In this document: positions 16,628-25,815 of the stretch, piece after piece
How the letters are laid out: each line of letters begins with the position of its first letter
How positions within the stretch are numbered: the first letter of the stretch is position 1
NCBI RefSeq assembly: GCF_040939305.1
Contig: NZ_CP162511.1
Location: 3,968,001 to 4,032,000, forward strand
Length of the DNA: 64,000 nucleotides
DNA from: Herbiconiux sp. A18JL235
GTDB taxonomy: Bacteria; Actinomycetota; Actinomycetes; Actinomycetales; Microbacteriaceae
Direction: 5' to 3'
Position numbers and translations under genes: made by a program
Notes under the pieces: generated by a model
Seen by the model: only the letters and a program-made list of their open reading frames with translations
Told to the model about the DNA's origin: nothing
Database searches by the model: none

Positions 16628-17868
16628 CCGCCTGTCGCCGCGGGAGGCACGCGGCCGCGCTTCTCGCCCTGGCGCTGGGGCTGGGGACGGTGCTGGGTCT
16701 GGGCACCGCATCCGCTGCCTCTGCTGCACCCGACGCCGACGACATCATCGTCACCGTGCCCGAGCACACTCCCGCGCCGAGTGCCGAGGGCAGCATCACC
16801 GACGCGGAGCTGAGGTGGGGGCTGAACGCCGAGTCGGGCGCCGGTGCCTTCGCAGGCGGATGCAACTTCCTCAGCGCCGGCCGCGCCGGTGACGCCGGCG
16901 GCTCCCGCGTGTGGCGGGAGACCGATGGCCTCTACAGCTCTCGCGACGGGTCGGTGCACATCGAGAAGCCCACCGCTGACGGGACGTGGGCCGAAGCCAC
17001 GTGGGGCACCCGGTGCCTCGACCCGCAGGGAGCTGCGGTGTCGGTGTCGTCGACGTCGAGCACCAGCGGCAACCAGGTCGTGATGCGCGGCGGAACCGGG
17101 TCGTCAGACGGTGACGGGGTGCGCATCCGTTGGACGGGATCGTTCACCGTGGTGTTCTACGGGGGCATGACCTACTGGAGCGTCACCGACCCCGAGCTCG
17201 CCCTCGACGCCTCGGGCGACGGCGAGCTGACGGGGCTCGCCAGCGGCTACGGCACCTCGATGGACGACATGACGAAGTGGCAGGCCCTCGCCCCGGTGAA
17301 GGTCACCCTCGCCGACATCCGCGGCGCGCAGGTGGCGACGGGGGGCGGCTTCACGGTCACGCCCCGGTATCTCGGGGTGTCGAGCACCGGGAGCGGGCAG
17401 GTCGCGCGCTCCGCGTCGAACGAGGCGCACTGGGGGTCGTTCCCGCAGTCGTTCGTCGACTTCCACCGCCTCACCGGCCAGCAGGGGTACTGGGTGACCA
17501 CCGGCGGCGTGCGCGACGCCGCGAAACCCGCGAGCCCCCTCACGGTGAGCTACGACGCCTCCGCGCCCGTCACCCCGCCGGCGACCGCGGGAGGGCCGGC
17601 CGCCGGGGCGCCCGCTCCCGACAACCCCGTCGTCCGTGCCCCGGCCGTCGTGCCCGCCGACGCACTCGCCAGCGAGCTCGTGGCGCTGAACGCACCCCAG
17701 ACGCTCCTGCCGCAAGCGATCGGGCTCGTCCCCGAGGGCTCCGGCACGATGTCGCCGCTCGTGCTCCCGCTGCTGGCCTCGGCGTCGGCCCTCGGCCTCG
17801 CCATCATCGCCGTGCTCAGCATGATGAGGGCCCTCCCCTGGTCGAGGCGTGCGGGCTCGCCGGTGTGA
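16624..17868 (+). CDS. Membrane-anchored HtaA-domain heme-binding protein
   Basis: 414 residues: signal peptide (LLALALGLGTVLGLGTASA), one HtaA domain (ITDAELRWGLNAES, GCNFLSAGRAGD, VFYGGMTYWSVTDPEL, GYGTSMDDMTKWQ, PQSFVDFHRLTGQQGYWV), a Pro/Ala linker and a C-terminal TM helix (LVLPLLASASALGLAIIAVLSMM) with a basic tail, as in corynebacterial HtaA. Two Cys residues (GGCNFL, TRCLD) flank the domain and are absent from the paralogue at 10449-12260. It would take heme from the secreted HtaA protein and pass it to HmuT (inference). Last gene of the hmu operon; ATGA overlap with the preceding gene; convergent with GH32, 9 bases away. Confidence 0.87.
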   Translation: MTACRRGRHAAALLALALGLGTVLGLGTASAASAAPDADDIIVTVPEHTPAPSAEGSITDAELRWGLNAESGAGAFAGGCNFLSAGRAGDAGGSRVWRETDGLYSSRDGSVHIEKPTADGTWAEATWGTRCLDPQGAAVSVSSTSSTSGNQVVMRGGTGSSDGDGVRIRWTGSFTVVFYGGMTYWSVTDPELALDASGDGELTGLASGYGTSMDDMTKWQALAPVKVTLADIRGAQVATGGGFTVTPRYLGVSSTGSGQVARSASNEAHWGSFPQSFVDFHRLTGQQGYWVTTGGVRDAAKPASPLTVSYDASAPVTPPATAGGPAAGAPAPDNPVVRAPAVVPADALASELVALNAPQTLLPQAIGLVPEGSGTMSPLVLPLLASASALGLAIIAVLSMMRALPWSRRAGSPV

Positions 17869-17877
17869 GGCGGCGGG

Positions 17878-19275
17878 TCACTCCGTCTCGTAGATCGACC
17901 GGAGCGACCAGCTCTCGACCAGATCGAAGGTGGTGCCCGAGCCGGATGACGTCAGACTCACGTGACCGGGGCCGCTCCACGTCGGGCACACGGCCGCGAG
18001 CGCCTGGCGGTCGTTCACGAACACTTCGATGATGTTCTTGTCGACGAAGACGCGGAGGACGCACGCGTCACCAGGTCGGATCGCGAGAGGAGCGTGCACA
18101 GCACAGACGGAGATGGACGCCGTGGCGGTGTCGACCCGCACCGGGTGGCCGACCCCAGAATCGGGATCGGCATAGACATCGACCCCGAAGCTGCCGCAGC
18201 TTGTCCTGGCGAGCTCGAGTCGGAGTTCGAACGCGTCGGAGCAGACATCCGACAGCATCCGCCTCTCACCGTCGGACACGAAGAACGAGGCCGACGACGC
18301 CCCACCCGACCTCAGAGTCTCGAGTTCCGCCAAGGGGGCGATTCCGAGCGACCCGTCATCGAGGAGCGTCAGCTCGCGAGGGAGGGACTGCACGCCCGTC
18401 TGCTCCAGGAGCGGTGACACGCACCAGGCCCACATCACTCGTCTGCCATCGGGCGTCAGCAGGCTCTCCGGCGCGAAGTACGTCAGTTCGGGTCCGGCGT
18501 CGAAGGTCCCTTCGCTCCAGTTCATGCGCCCGTGGCTCTCGGGCGCGAACATCTCGCCGTTCCAGGAACCGAGATAGTAGCGGCAGCCCCGCGTGTGGCT
18601 GATGCAGAGCAGCATGTGCTTGTCGCCGAGCGCGAAGAAGTTCGGGCAGGACACGTCTTCGTCGGGGCCGACGTCCGGCAGATCGCCTTCGAGGAAGATC
18701 CCTCTGAAGTCCCACTGGTCCAGATCGGCGGAACTGAGAAGGGTGGGCGGCTTCCCGCTGCCGGGATGCCCGCCGAAGATCGCGAAATACGTGTCCCCTT
18801 CCAGCCACACGTCCGGGTCCCATTCCGAAATGGAGCTGACATCCTGACCAGGGCGAACCGACACGGTCATCGGTCTCGGCGTCGCCCACGTCTCGAGGTC
18901 GTCGTCGAGTGCGATGGCAGAGAAGTTCTTCCACGGCCCATAGCCGTAGTAGTCCCCCGGTCCAGCCCCGTGGTAGGCGATCGCCGGTCGGCCTTCCTTG
19001 GTGATGAACCCCGTTCCACTCCACATGCCGTGTCCGGTCGTGGAGGGCGTCAGTGTCGTCGGGTGCCACGTCCACCTGACCATGTCGGGGCTCGAGACGT
19101 GCGCGAACGCGTACCCGTCGTCGCTGCGGTAGATGTAGTGCAGGTGGTACGAGCCGCTCCAGAAGAACGCGCAATTGGGATCGCCGGGTCGGGCGAAACC
19201 CGGCCCGGGATGCGCGAGGTGGAACGTCGGCCAGGATGTGGGAACCGGCTGGGGGAGCCGTGGGGTGTCGAACAT
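17878..19275 (-). CDS. GH32-family protein, atypical catalytic motif, no signal peptide
   Basis: 465 residues. N-terminal five-bladed propeller: GDPNCAFFWSGSYHLHYIY places the nucleophile at Asp32; the RDP motif appears as WDPD (152-155); the acid/base motif usually written ECP is VSCP (208-211) preceded by Glu206-Asp207. The C-terminal beta-sandwich ends with VFVDKNIIEVFVNDR, a GH32 hallmark. So the fold is clear, but Arg of RDP and Glu directly before Cys are changed; related GH32 subfamilies with EDxSCP exist, so it may still act on a beta-fructoside or difructose anhydride. No signal peptide, hence cytoplasmic and fed by the upstream ABC transporter. Last gene of the fructan operon, 97 bases after the kinase. 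ATG at 19275 chosen; a GTG 12 bases earlier is possible. Confidence 0.85.
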   Translation of the reverse strand: MFDTPRLPQPVPTSWPTFHLAHPGPGFARPGDPNCAFFWSGSYHLHYIYRSDDGYAFAHVSSPDMVRWTWHPTTLTPSTTGHGMWSGTGFITKEGRPAIAYHGAGPGDYYGYGPWKNFSAIALDDDLETWATPRPMTVSVRPGQDVSSISEWDPDVWLEGDTYFAIFGGHPGSGKPPTLLSSADLDQWDFRGIFLEGDLPDVGPDEDVSCPNFFALGDKHMLLCISHTRGCRYYLGSWNGEMFAPESHGRMNWSEGTFDAGPELTYFAPESLLTPDGRRVMWAWCVSPLLEQTGVQSLPRELTLLDDGSLGIAPLAELETLRSGGASSASFFVSDGERRMLSDVCSDAFELRLELARTSCGSFGVDVYADPDSGVGHPVRVDTATASISVCAVHAPLAIRPGDACVLRVFVDKNIIEVFVNDRQALAAVCPTWSGPGHVSLTSSGSGTTFDLVESWSLRSIYETE

Positions 19276-19372
19276 GGATGGAGACACTTTCTGAGGCACG
19301 AAGAGCACTCGGGACACCCGGGAGTGACGGGAACACGCGCGCCCCGAGGTGAAGGAACGGGTCGGCTCCGCG

Positions 19373-20290
19373 TCAGTCCCAGCGTTGGGACAGCCACCGA
19401 AGCGTGGCATCTCGGGAACGGGCACGCCGTTCCTGCAGACCGGGGCTTCCGGGCGTCGGCAGAGTTGCTGAGTATCTCCAGTAGCTCGCCAAGATCGTCA
19501 AGAAGGCATCCACGCCTTCTGGATCGGCCGACGTACCGCGCCGGGTGCTCAGGAAGAGGGTGTCGAGATGCGACTCCGCGACCTCGGATTCGAGGAGCAT
19601 GCACACGACATCGACCCAACCCGGCCCCGTGCACGCCCGGCCCCAGTCGACGAAGGTGACGGAATCGCCGTCGATGAAGATGTTGTCGTGCCTGAGGTCG
19701 AAGTGGAGCAGGGTGTCACCCTCGAAAAGAGTCTCCGCTCGAGACTCGAGATCCGCCAGCTGATCGAGGTGAGCGCCCTCCCACGAGCTGAGGGATGCGC
19801 GTGTCAAGGCGCCGTGAGTCCCGTCGTCGCGCAGGCGCCCCCAGGTCGAACACCGGCCCCTCATCCGCTCCGCCACTGTGGGAAGCTGATCCACAGGGCT
19901 CGGGGTCAGCGCATCCTCGATCTGATCGACGGCGTCGAGAACGAGTCGAAGCTGCCGACCCTCCCACGGTTCGGCTGCATGATCCCCCCGCGCGATCTCG
20001 AACGCAAGGGCCACCCAGCCGTCGTTCTGAGTGGCGAGGCGCAGCGACGGCGTCGGAATGCCCGAACCGAGCGCTGCTGACACCCGCGCTTCGGTGAGGT
20101 AATCCCGGGCAGCGGGATCGTCTTCCGGCACCGCCTTGACGAAGATCTCATCGTCGAGGAGCCCTATGATTCCATCGGTATAACCGCCGGCGGCGGGGAA
20201 GAATGAGTCGCCGCCGGCGATCCCCGCGGATGCAAGCTCCTTCCGCACCGAGTCGGGCAGGTCTGGCCAGCCCCGTGCTCCTCCGTCCAT
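19373..20290 (-). CDS. APH-fold phosphotransferase (aminoglycoside/choline-kinase superfamily)
   Basis: 305 residues. Protein-kinase-like fold of the APH family: IFVKAVPEDD carries the ATP-binding Lys, LLHFDLRHDNIFID is the HxDxxxxN catalytic motif, and TFVDWG holds the metal-binding Asp. Members phosphorylate small molecules such as aminoglycosides, choline, homoserine or methylthioribose. It starts 17 bases after the secreted GH32 gene, so it is inside the fructan operon. No PfkB or ROK fructokinase occurs in this block, so a sugar substrate (fructose or a fructose disaccharide) is a possibility; an unrelated resistance-like role is the alternative. No Zn or membrane motif. Confidence 0.85.
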   Translation of the reverse strand: MDGGARGWPDLPDSVRKELASAGIAGGDSFFPAAGGYTDGIIGLLDDEIFVKAVPEDDPAARDYLTEARVSAALGSGIPTPSLRLATQNDGWVALAFEIARGDHAAEPWEGRQLRLVLDAVDQIEDALTPSPVDQLPTVAERMRGRCSTWGRLRDDGTHGALTRASLSSWEGAHLDQLADLESRAETLFEGDTLLHFDLRHDNIFIDGDSVTFVDWGRACTGPGWVDVVCMLLESEVAESHLDTLFLSTRRGTSADPEGVDAFLTILASYWRYSATLPTPGSPGLQERRARSRDATLRWLSQRWD

Positions 20291-20307
20291 TCTTCGATCC
20301 CCCTGCC

Positions 20308-21855
20308 TCAGCGGTTCAGCTCGAACGCGGCGACGTTCGTGAAGGTGGCGTCGCCGGTCGTGAGCAGTCGGATGTTGCCACCGTCGAGGTCGAAGGGCAC
20401 CCGGGCGGCGAGACTGTAGCGGTCGCCGACGAAGAGTTCGACCATGTCACCCTCGGTGATGACCCGGACGGGGACGTCTCCCGAGAGGTCGCCCGATCGC
20501 ACCGGCGTGGTCGCATATTCCTGCCAGCCGCCGATGCCGGTGCGGTCACTCCGCAGACGAAGCAGGCCGTTCTGTTTGTCGAGAGTCACCTCGACGCCGT
20601 AGGGGCCTGCCTGGCTCTCGGCGATCAGCAGACCGGCTCGATCAGTCGCCGTCGCCATGTTCACCGTGAATCGCATGTCCGTGCTCGTCGTGGATGCCGG
20701 AACCGCAGCCGTCGCGAAAGCCGTGCCGGAGAACGACGCGGTGGTACCCGACACCGTCCATCCGGGATTCTGCCCGGTGATCGATGCGGCAGAGCTACCG
20801 GGCCACAGCTCGGTTCCGCGAAGAGCCGACCCGACGTCGGTCGCGAGTTTCACGCTGAGGGTACCGTCGGAGAGACTCGTGATCTCCCTCGGCAGGCTCA
20901 GGTGTCCGCCCCAGTTGTCGCCGGTGGCGTTCTGCGGGATCCAACCGAGGAACAGTGTTCGCGAACCTGCCTTGTAGACCTGGGCCGCGGCGATGTCCTC
21001 GCCGTCGAGGTAGTGCGGCGTCTTGCTCGCCCAGTCGACATCGTCGATGGAGGCGCCTGCATCGCCGACGAAGTAGGTCGCCCTGCCGACGAAGTGGATG
21101 CTCTGCCGCGCGAAGCTCGTCATCAGGTACCAGCGGTCACCCATCTTGAAGAACTGCGTCACCTCCGGTTCGACGCCGTTGGCCGCGGGTACCCCGGTGT
21201 TCGGGTACCGGATGAGCTCTTCCTGCACGCCCCACGAGTTCGGCGAGCTGCCGGTCGAGGTGGTGAGGGCTATGGAGACGTCCATCCCCGTGCCGATCCC
21301 CCAGTTCTCGTTCGTGCGATAGGCGGTGCTCACCATTCGGTACCTCGACACATCGGGATCCCAGAACACGTAGGGATCGCGAGCGCCGGCGGGGAAGAGG
21401 GTCGTGTTGTTGGCGATGTCGTACGACGTCGAGGCGTTCGACCAGGTGGTGAGGTCAGAACTCTGGGACGACTTCATCTCCGTCCCGTTTCCGTACCACG
21501 ACCGGTAGGTGCTGCCGTCTTTGATGACTCCCAGCGAGTAGTAGGACTGGGCGGGAGCACTCCCGGTGTGCGTCATGCCGGTTTCGGTCCAGTTCACCAG
21601 GTCGGTCGACGTGGCGAGCTCTGGTGCGTAGTTGCCGTCGGTGGTGAGGGAGAAGAGGTAGTGGGTCCCGTTCTCGTAGTAGGGGTGCACGTCGCCCACA
21701 TACCCGTCGGAGGGCTTGTAGTGGAGCAGGTCATCGGGGTCGAAAGTCGTCGTCGCCTGGGCTGCCGCCCCAGCGGCCATCGGTTGCAGAGCGAGCAGGC
21801 AAGCCAACGTGCTCGCCCCCACCGTGATGAGTCCAGCCCACGTCGTTCGTTTCAT
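20308..21855 (-). CDS. Secreted GH32 fructan hydrolase (levanase/inulinase-like)
   Basis: 515 residues with a signal peptide (LITVGASTLACLLALQPMAAGAAA). GH32 propeller motifs: YVGDVHPYYENG (nucleophile Asp55), GARDPYVFWD (RDP) and GVEPEVTQFFKMG (acid/base Glu in place of ECP). The C-terminal sandwich has VRVITEGDMVELFVGDRYSLAAR. It should cleave levan or inulin outside the cell into pieces taken up by the adjoining Opp-type transporter. The ATG overlaps the DppF-type ATPase stop (ATGA). exo or endo action cannot be told from sequence alone. Confidence 0.87.
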   Translation of the reverse strand: MKRTTWAGLITVGASTLACLLALQPMAAGAAAQATTTFDPDDLLHYKPSDGYVGDVHPYYENGTHYLFSLTTDGNYAPELATSTDLVNWTETGMTHTGSAPAQSYYSLGVIKDGSTYRSWYGNGTEMKSSQSSDLTTWSNASTSYDIANNTTLFPAGARDPYVFWDPDVSRYRMVSTAYRTNENWGIGTGMDVSIALTTSTGSSPNSWGVQEELIRYPNTGVPAANGVEPEVTQFFKMGDRWYLMTSFARQSIHFVGRATYFVGDAGASIDDVDWASKTPHYLDGEDIAAAQVYKAGSRTLFLGWIPQNATGDNWGGHLSLPREITSLSDGTLSVKLATDVGSALRGTELWPGSSAASITGQNPGWTVSGTTASFSGTAFATAAVPASTTSTDMRFTVNMATATDRAGLLIAESQAGPYGVEVTLDKQNGLLRLRSDRTGIGGWQEYATTPVRSGDLSGDVPVRVITEGDMVELFVGDRYSLAARVPFDLDGGNIRLLTTGDATFTNVAAFELNR

Positions 21856-22883
21856 CGTGATCCTCCTTGATCGTTGAGTGTCGAGCCCGCTGACGCAGTT
21901 CCTGAGCCGAAGATCGAACAGCGAATCCAGTGGCCAGGAGAGAGGTGGTGCCGTGGCGTGCGCTCCTGCGCACAGATGTCGCGGTCGCCCTGCGCCATCG
22001 CGAAGGGACAGGCACCGAACAGATCGATCGCTTCGGCCTCGTCGACGAGCGGATGCGCGGATGCCCCCGGGTTCGGCACGGCCGCCAACAGGCGTTGAGT
22101 GTAAGGGTGGGCGGGCGCAGCGATCACGTCCTCCGTCGCCCCGCCTTCCACGAGATGACCCCGGTACATCACCAGGATCTCATCGCTGATGTAGCGTGCA
22201 CTCGCCAAGTCGTGAGTGATGTAGAGGTACGAGAGGTGGCGCTCGTCGCGCAGCCTCTCGAGGAGGTTCAGGACTCCCATGCGGATCGACACGTCGAGCA
22301 TCGAGGTCGGCTCGTCGGCGAGGATGAGGGAGGGCTGCGAGGCGAGGGCGCGCGCGATCGCCACCCGCTGCCGTTGGCCTCCCGACAACTCGTGGGGGTA
22401 CTTGTCCGCATAGTCTCGGCCCGGGTTCAGTCCGACCGTCTCGAGTAGTCCCTCGACCTCGGACCTCGCCTGAGCGCTGATCGAATGCACCTGAATAGGG
22501 CGCGAGACGCTGTACCCCACGGTGTGAGCCGGATTGAGCGAGCCAAAGGGATCCTGGAAGATCATCTGAACGGTGCGGCGGTAGGCCCGGCTGGCCGAAC
22601 GGGGCTCTTCGCGCAACACGTCACGTCCGTTCACGATCATCCGGCCGCTGCTCGGCTTCTCCAAGCGGGCGATCATGCGCGCGATGGTGCTCTTTCCGCT
22701 GCCCGACTCCCCCACGAGCGCCACGATCCGCTCCTGGCCAACGGTGAAGTGGGCGTCGGTCACGGCGTGCACGTCGCGCTTCCTGATGCCTCCGACGCGG
22801 AAGGTCTTCGTGAGGCCCACGACGTCGAGCACGGGCGCGGGCGTCGAGGATACGTCGCCGGTGTGAGGCGTGGTGGCGGTCAT
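21852..22883 (-). CDS. Opp/Dpp-type ABC transporter ATPase (DppF-like)
   Basis: 343 residues. Walker A GESGSGKST, Q-loop MIFQDPFGSLNP, signature LSGGQRQRVAIARAL, Walker B LILADEPTSMLD, switch YITHDLASARY, and the C-terminal oligopeptide-type extension HPYTQRLLAAVPNP followed by a CPFA...C cluster. It pairs with the DppD-like ATPase encoded just upstream. Start at 22883 (MTATTPHTG) overlaps the preceding stop by ATGA; longer in-frame extension to 22964 would overlap dppD and is rejected. It is followed with ATGA coupling by the secreted GH32 gene, which ties the transporter to fructan use. Confidence 0.92.
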   Translation of the reverse strand: MTATTPHTGDVSSTPAPVLDVVGLTKTFRVGGIRKRDVHAVTDAHFTVGQERIVALVGESGSGKSTIARMIARLEKPSSGRMIVNGRDVLREEPRSASRAYRRTVQMIFQDPFGSLNPAHTVGYSVSRPIQVHSISAQARSEVEGLLETVGLNPGRDYADKYPHELSGGQRQRVAIARALASQPSLILADEPTSMLDVSIRMGVLNLLERLRDERHLSYLYITHDLASARYISDEILVMYRGHLVEGGATEDVIAAPAHPYTQRLLAAVPNPGASAHPLVDEAEAIDLFGACPFAMAQGDRDICAQERTPRHHLSPGHWIRCSIFGSGTASAGSTLNDQGGSR

Positions 22884-23839
22884 CGGCTGTCCTGGTGGTA
22901 GAGATGGCATGCGGTCACGTGATCGTGCTCCGTGGGAAGAAGGGCCGGCTCTCGCACGACACACGTGTCGAACGCCCGCGGGCAGCGCGGGTTGAAGGTG
23001 CAGCCGCTCGGAAGTGCGAGCAGATCGGGTGGGCTGCCCGGTATGCCGGTCAGCCGAGCGCGCGGGCCGGTCAAGGTGGGGAAGGAGTCGATCAGACCCG
23101 CCGTGTAGGGGTGCTGCGGGTGGTCGAGAATGCGGCGCGAGGGAGCCTCCTCGACGATCTTCCCGCCGTACATGATCGCCATGCGGTCGGAGAACTCGAC
23201 CATCAGCGAGATGTCGTGGGTGATGAAGAGGATCGAGAACCCGAGTCGCTCCTTCAGCTCACGGATCTTCTGCATGATCGAGCGCTGCACGATGACGTCG
23301 AGAGCCGTCGTCGGCTCGTCCATGATGAGAAGACGCGGATTGAGCGCGAGGGCGATCGCGATGACGGCTCGCTGCCGCATCCCGCCCGAGAGCTGGTGGG
23401 GGTACGACGTCGCGCGAGCCCGGTCGATGCCGACGATGGTCAGGAGCTCGCTGATGCGGTCGCGGATCTCACTCCTGCTGGTGACGCCGTGAGCCCGAAG
23501 GGTGTCGGCGATCTGGTCGCCGATCGTCATCACGGGGTTCATCGCGTTCATCGCGCTCTGGAAGACCATCGCGATCTCCTCCCAACGGAACCTGCGGAGG
23601 GCGGAGTCGTTCATGCCGAGCACGTCGCGCCCCTCCCACAGCACCTGCCCGCTCGAGATGACCCCCGGTGGGCGGAGGATGCGCAGAATCGCTTGCGCAA
23701 TGGTCGACTTTCCGCTGCCCGACTCCCCGGCGAGACCGAGCACCTCGCCGGGGGCGATGTCGAACGAGACTGTATCGACGGCGCGCTTCGCACCCGCCGG
23801 CGTGTGGTAGTCGACGCAGAGGTCGCGGATCTCAAGCAC
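22880..23839 (-). CDS. Opp/Dpp-type ABC transporter ATPase (DppD-like)
   Basis: 319 residues from a GTG at 23839 (MLEIRDLCVDYHTP). Walker A GESGSGKST, Q-loop MVFQSAMNAMNPVMTIGDQ, signature LSGGMRQRAVIAIAL, Walker B LLIMDEPTTALD, switch FITHDISLMVEF, and the C-terminal CTFNPRCPRAFDTC cluster that binds Fe-S or Zn in this family. Overlaps the permease gene by 8 bases and the next ATPase by 4. Confidence 0.92.
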   Translation of the reverse strand: MLEIRDLCVDYHTPAGAKRAVDTVSFDIAPGEVLGLAGESGSGKSTIAQAILRILRPPGVISSGQVLWEGRDVLGMNDSALRRFRWEEIAMVFQSAMNAMNPVMTIGDQIADTLRAHGVTSRSEIRDRISELLTIVGIDRARATSYPHQLSGGMRQRAVIAIALALNPRLLIMDEPTTALDVIVQRSIMQKIRELKERLGFSILFITHDISLMVEFSDRMAIMYGGKIVEEAPSRRILDHPQHPYTAGLIDSFPTLTGPRARLTGIPGSPPDLLALPSGCTFNPRCPRAFDTCVVREPALLPTEHDHVTACHLYHQDSR

Positions 23840-24785
23840 GTGTGGCCTCCTTGACCGAAGTGGTGCCGGGCGCCATGACCGCAGCCCGGTTCGCACGTCG
23901 TGCGAGCAGCTTCGATTGCTTCTTGCGGGCGTTCCGGACGTCTGATCCGCCGCGGAGCCTGGGGTTCGTGATCTCGTCGGCGCCGTAGTTCATGAGCGCG
24001 AGGGCGAAGCCGACGAGGGCTATGCAGAGGCCGGGTGGGAGGAAGGTCCACCAGGTGCCCTGGAGAAGCGCTGCGTTGTTGCCCGCCCAGTAGAGCATCG
24101 TGCCCCAGCTGACGCTGCTGAGGTCGCCGAGGCCCAGGAATTCCAGCCCGGCTTGGGCGATGATGCCGTAGGTCACGGAGCCGACGAACACTCCCACGAC
24201 GATCGAGGCCATGTTGGGCATGATCTCGCGCAGCATGATGCGGAGAGGTCTCTCGCCCGACACGGTCGCTGCGGCCACGAAGTCTCGGGCTCTGATGGAC
24301 AGCGCTTGTGATCGGATGACACGCGCCGTGCCTGCCCAACCCGTGATCGTGAGGACGAAGATCATCGTGCCGACACCCGGCGGGAGGAAAGCCGCGAGCG
24401 CCACCAGAAGCGGGAGGCCGGGAAGGATGATGAAGACGTTCGTCGTGAGCGAGAGTCCCTCGTCGGTCAGCCCTCCGAAGTAGGCCGAGGTGATGCCGAC
24501 GAGCGTGCCGATCACGGTGGCGAGAACGCCCACGACGAGGCCGACGCCGAGACTCGTGCGGGCTCCGTTCACGAGTTGCAGCAGCACGTCCTGACCCTGA
24601 CCCGTCGTCCCGAGCGGATGCTGCGGGGAGGGCGGCTGATTGCGGGTTCCGAGGAAGGCGTTGGGGTCGCCGTGGATGACGAGGGGTCCGAAGATCGCCA
24701 TGAGCGCGAAGAATGCCAGGATGCCGAGGCCCAGCACCACCTTGCGGTTGCGCAGAAGACGTCGGAGCTGACCGTTCTGATTCAC
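23832..24785 (-). CDS. Opp/Dpp-type ABC transporter permease (DppC-like)
   Basis: 317 residues. GTG start at 24785 overlapping the DppB stop (GTGA). Short cytoplasmic N-terminus (LRRLLRNRKVVLGLGILAFFALMAIFGPLV is the first TM), DPNAF...HPLGTTGQGQDV typical DppC periplasmic motif, then five more TM helices with the EAA-like loop VIRSQALSIRARDFVAAATV. C-terminal basic tail (RNARKKQSKLLARRANR) is longer than usual. Forms the channel with the DppB-like permease. Confidence 0.92.
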   Translation of the reverse strand: MNQNGQLRRLLRNRKVVLGLGILAFFALMAIFGPLVIHGDPNAFLGTRNQPPSPQHPLGTTGQGQDVLLQLVNGARTSLGVGLVVGVLATVIGTLVGITSAYFGGLTDEGLSLTTNVFIILPGLPLLVALAAFLPPGVGTMIFVLTITGWAGTARVIRSQALSIRARDFVAAATVSGERPLRIMLREIMPNMASIVVGVFVGSVTYGIIAQAGLEFLGLGDLSSVSWGTMLYWAGNNAALLQGTWWTFLPPGLCIALVGFALALMNYGADEITNPRLRGGSDVRNARKKQSKLLARRANRAAVMAPGTTSVKEATRA

Positions 24786-25771
24786 GATGTCCTCACTCGG
24801 GGGTCGAGCCGTACATAGGCGATGTCGACGAGCATGTTGGCGATGAGCACCGCGAACGTGATCATCAGCAGCAGGCCCTGGATGAGGGGATAGTCGAGGT
24901 TCTGCACTGCGGTGAGCAACTGGTATCCGAGTCCGGGGTAGGTGAACACGATCTCGGTGAGCAACGCACCGCTGATGATGAAGCCCAGCGACAGGCCGAA
25001 GGAGGTCACCGCCGGCAACAGGGCATTGCGGGCGGCGTACCGGTACATGACCGTGCGGCGGAACAAGCCCTTCGCCTCGGCCATCGAGATGTAGTCCTCC
25101 GACAGCGTGCCGATCATCGTGTTGCGCATGCCGAGCATCCAACCGCCCACGGAGACCAGGACGACGGTTCCTGCGGGCAGCACGAGGTGGTACAGCACGC
25201 TTCCGATGAAGTCGGCGTCGAAGGCCGGCGTGAGGGTGGCGTCGTAGGCGTTGCGGATGGGGAACAGGTGCAGCTGGAAGCCGAGGAAGAACAGGGCGAG
25301 CATCGCGAGCCAGAAGTAGGGGAAGGCCGAGAAGAAGACGAGCACGGGAGGGAGGAAGGAATCGACGGCGCCTCCTCGGCGCCACGCTCCGATGACGCCG
25401 AGGATGTTGCCGACGATGAAGCTCACGATGAGCGCAACACCGCCCAGGAGGATGGTCCACCAGAGGCCGCCGGCGATCACGTCGACCACCGGCGCCGGAA
25501 AGCGCGAGATGGAGAGGCCGAGGTTGCCCTGGAAGACGTTGCCGAGGTAGGTGAGGTACTGCATCCACAAGGGGTCGTCGCTGAGGCCGAAGACCCCTTT
25601 GAGCGATGCGATCTGGTCGGGTGTCAGCCTGTCCTGGATGCGGGACAGCAACCGAGATGCCGGGTCGCCCGGTATGAGTCGGGGCAGGAAGAAGTTGAGG
25701 GTGAGCGACACCCAGAAGGCGACGAGGTAGAAACCGGCCCGTCGGAGGAGAAAGCGCACGGAGGACTCCAT
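24782..25771 (-). CDS. Opp/Dpp-type ABC transporter permease (DppB-like)
   Basis: 329 residues, ATG at 25771 (MESSVRFLLRRAGFYLVAFW). TM1 followed by FFLPRLIPGDPASRLL, the signature beginning of DppB/OppB, then NLGLSISRFPAPV, five further TM helices and the EAA loop MRNTMIGTLSEDYISMAEAKG. Starts 45 bases after the binding-protein stop. Partner of the DppC-like permease. Confidence 0.92.
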   Translation of the reverse strand: MESSVRFLLRRAGFYLVAFWVSLTLNFFLPRLIPGDPASRLLSRIQDRLTPDQIASLKGVFGLSDDPLWMQYLTYLGNVFQGNLGLSISRFPAPVVDVIAGGLWWTILLGGVALIVSFIVGNILGVIGAWRRGGAVDSFLPPVLVFFSAFPYFWLAMLALFFLGFQLHLFPIRNAYDATLTPAFDADFIGSVLYHLVLPAGTVVLVSVGGWMLGMRNTMIGTLSEDYISMAEAKGLFRRTVMYRYAARNALLPAVTSFGLSLGFIISGALLTEIVFTYPGLGYQLLTAVQNLDYPLIQGLLLMITFAVLIANMLVDIAYVRLDPRVRTS

Positions 25772-25815
25772 CAGTGGTGATGCGGGGGCGGGTGGGGCCC
25801 GCCCCCGCATCCGGA

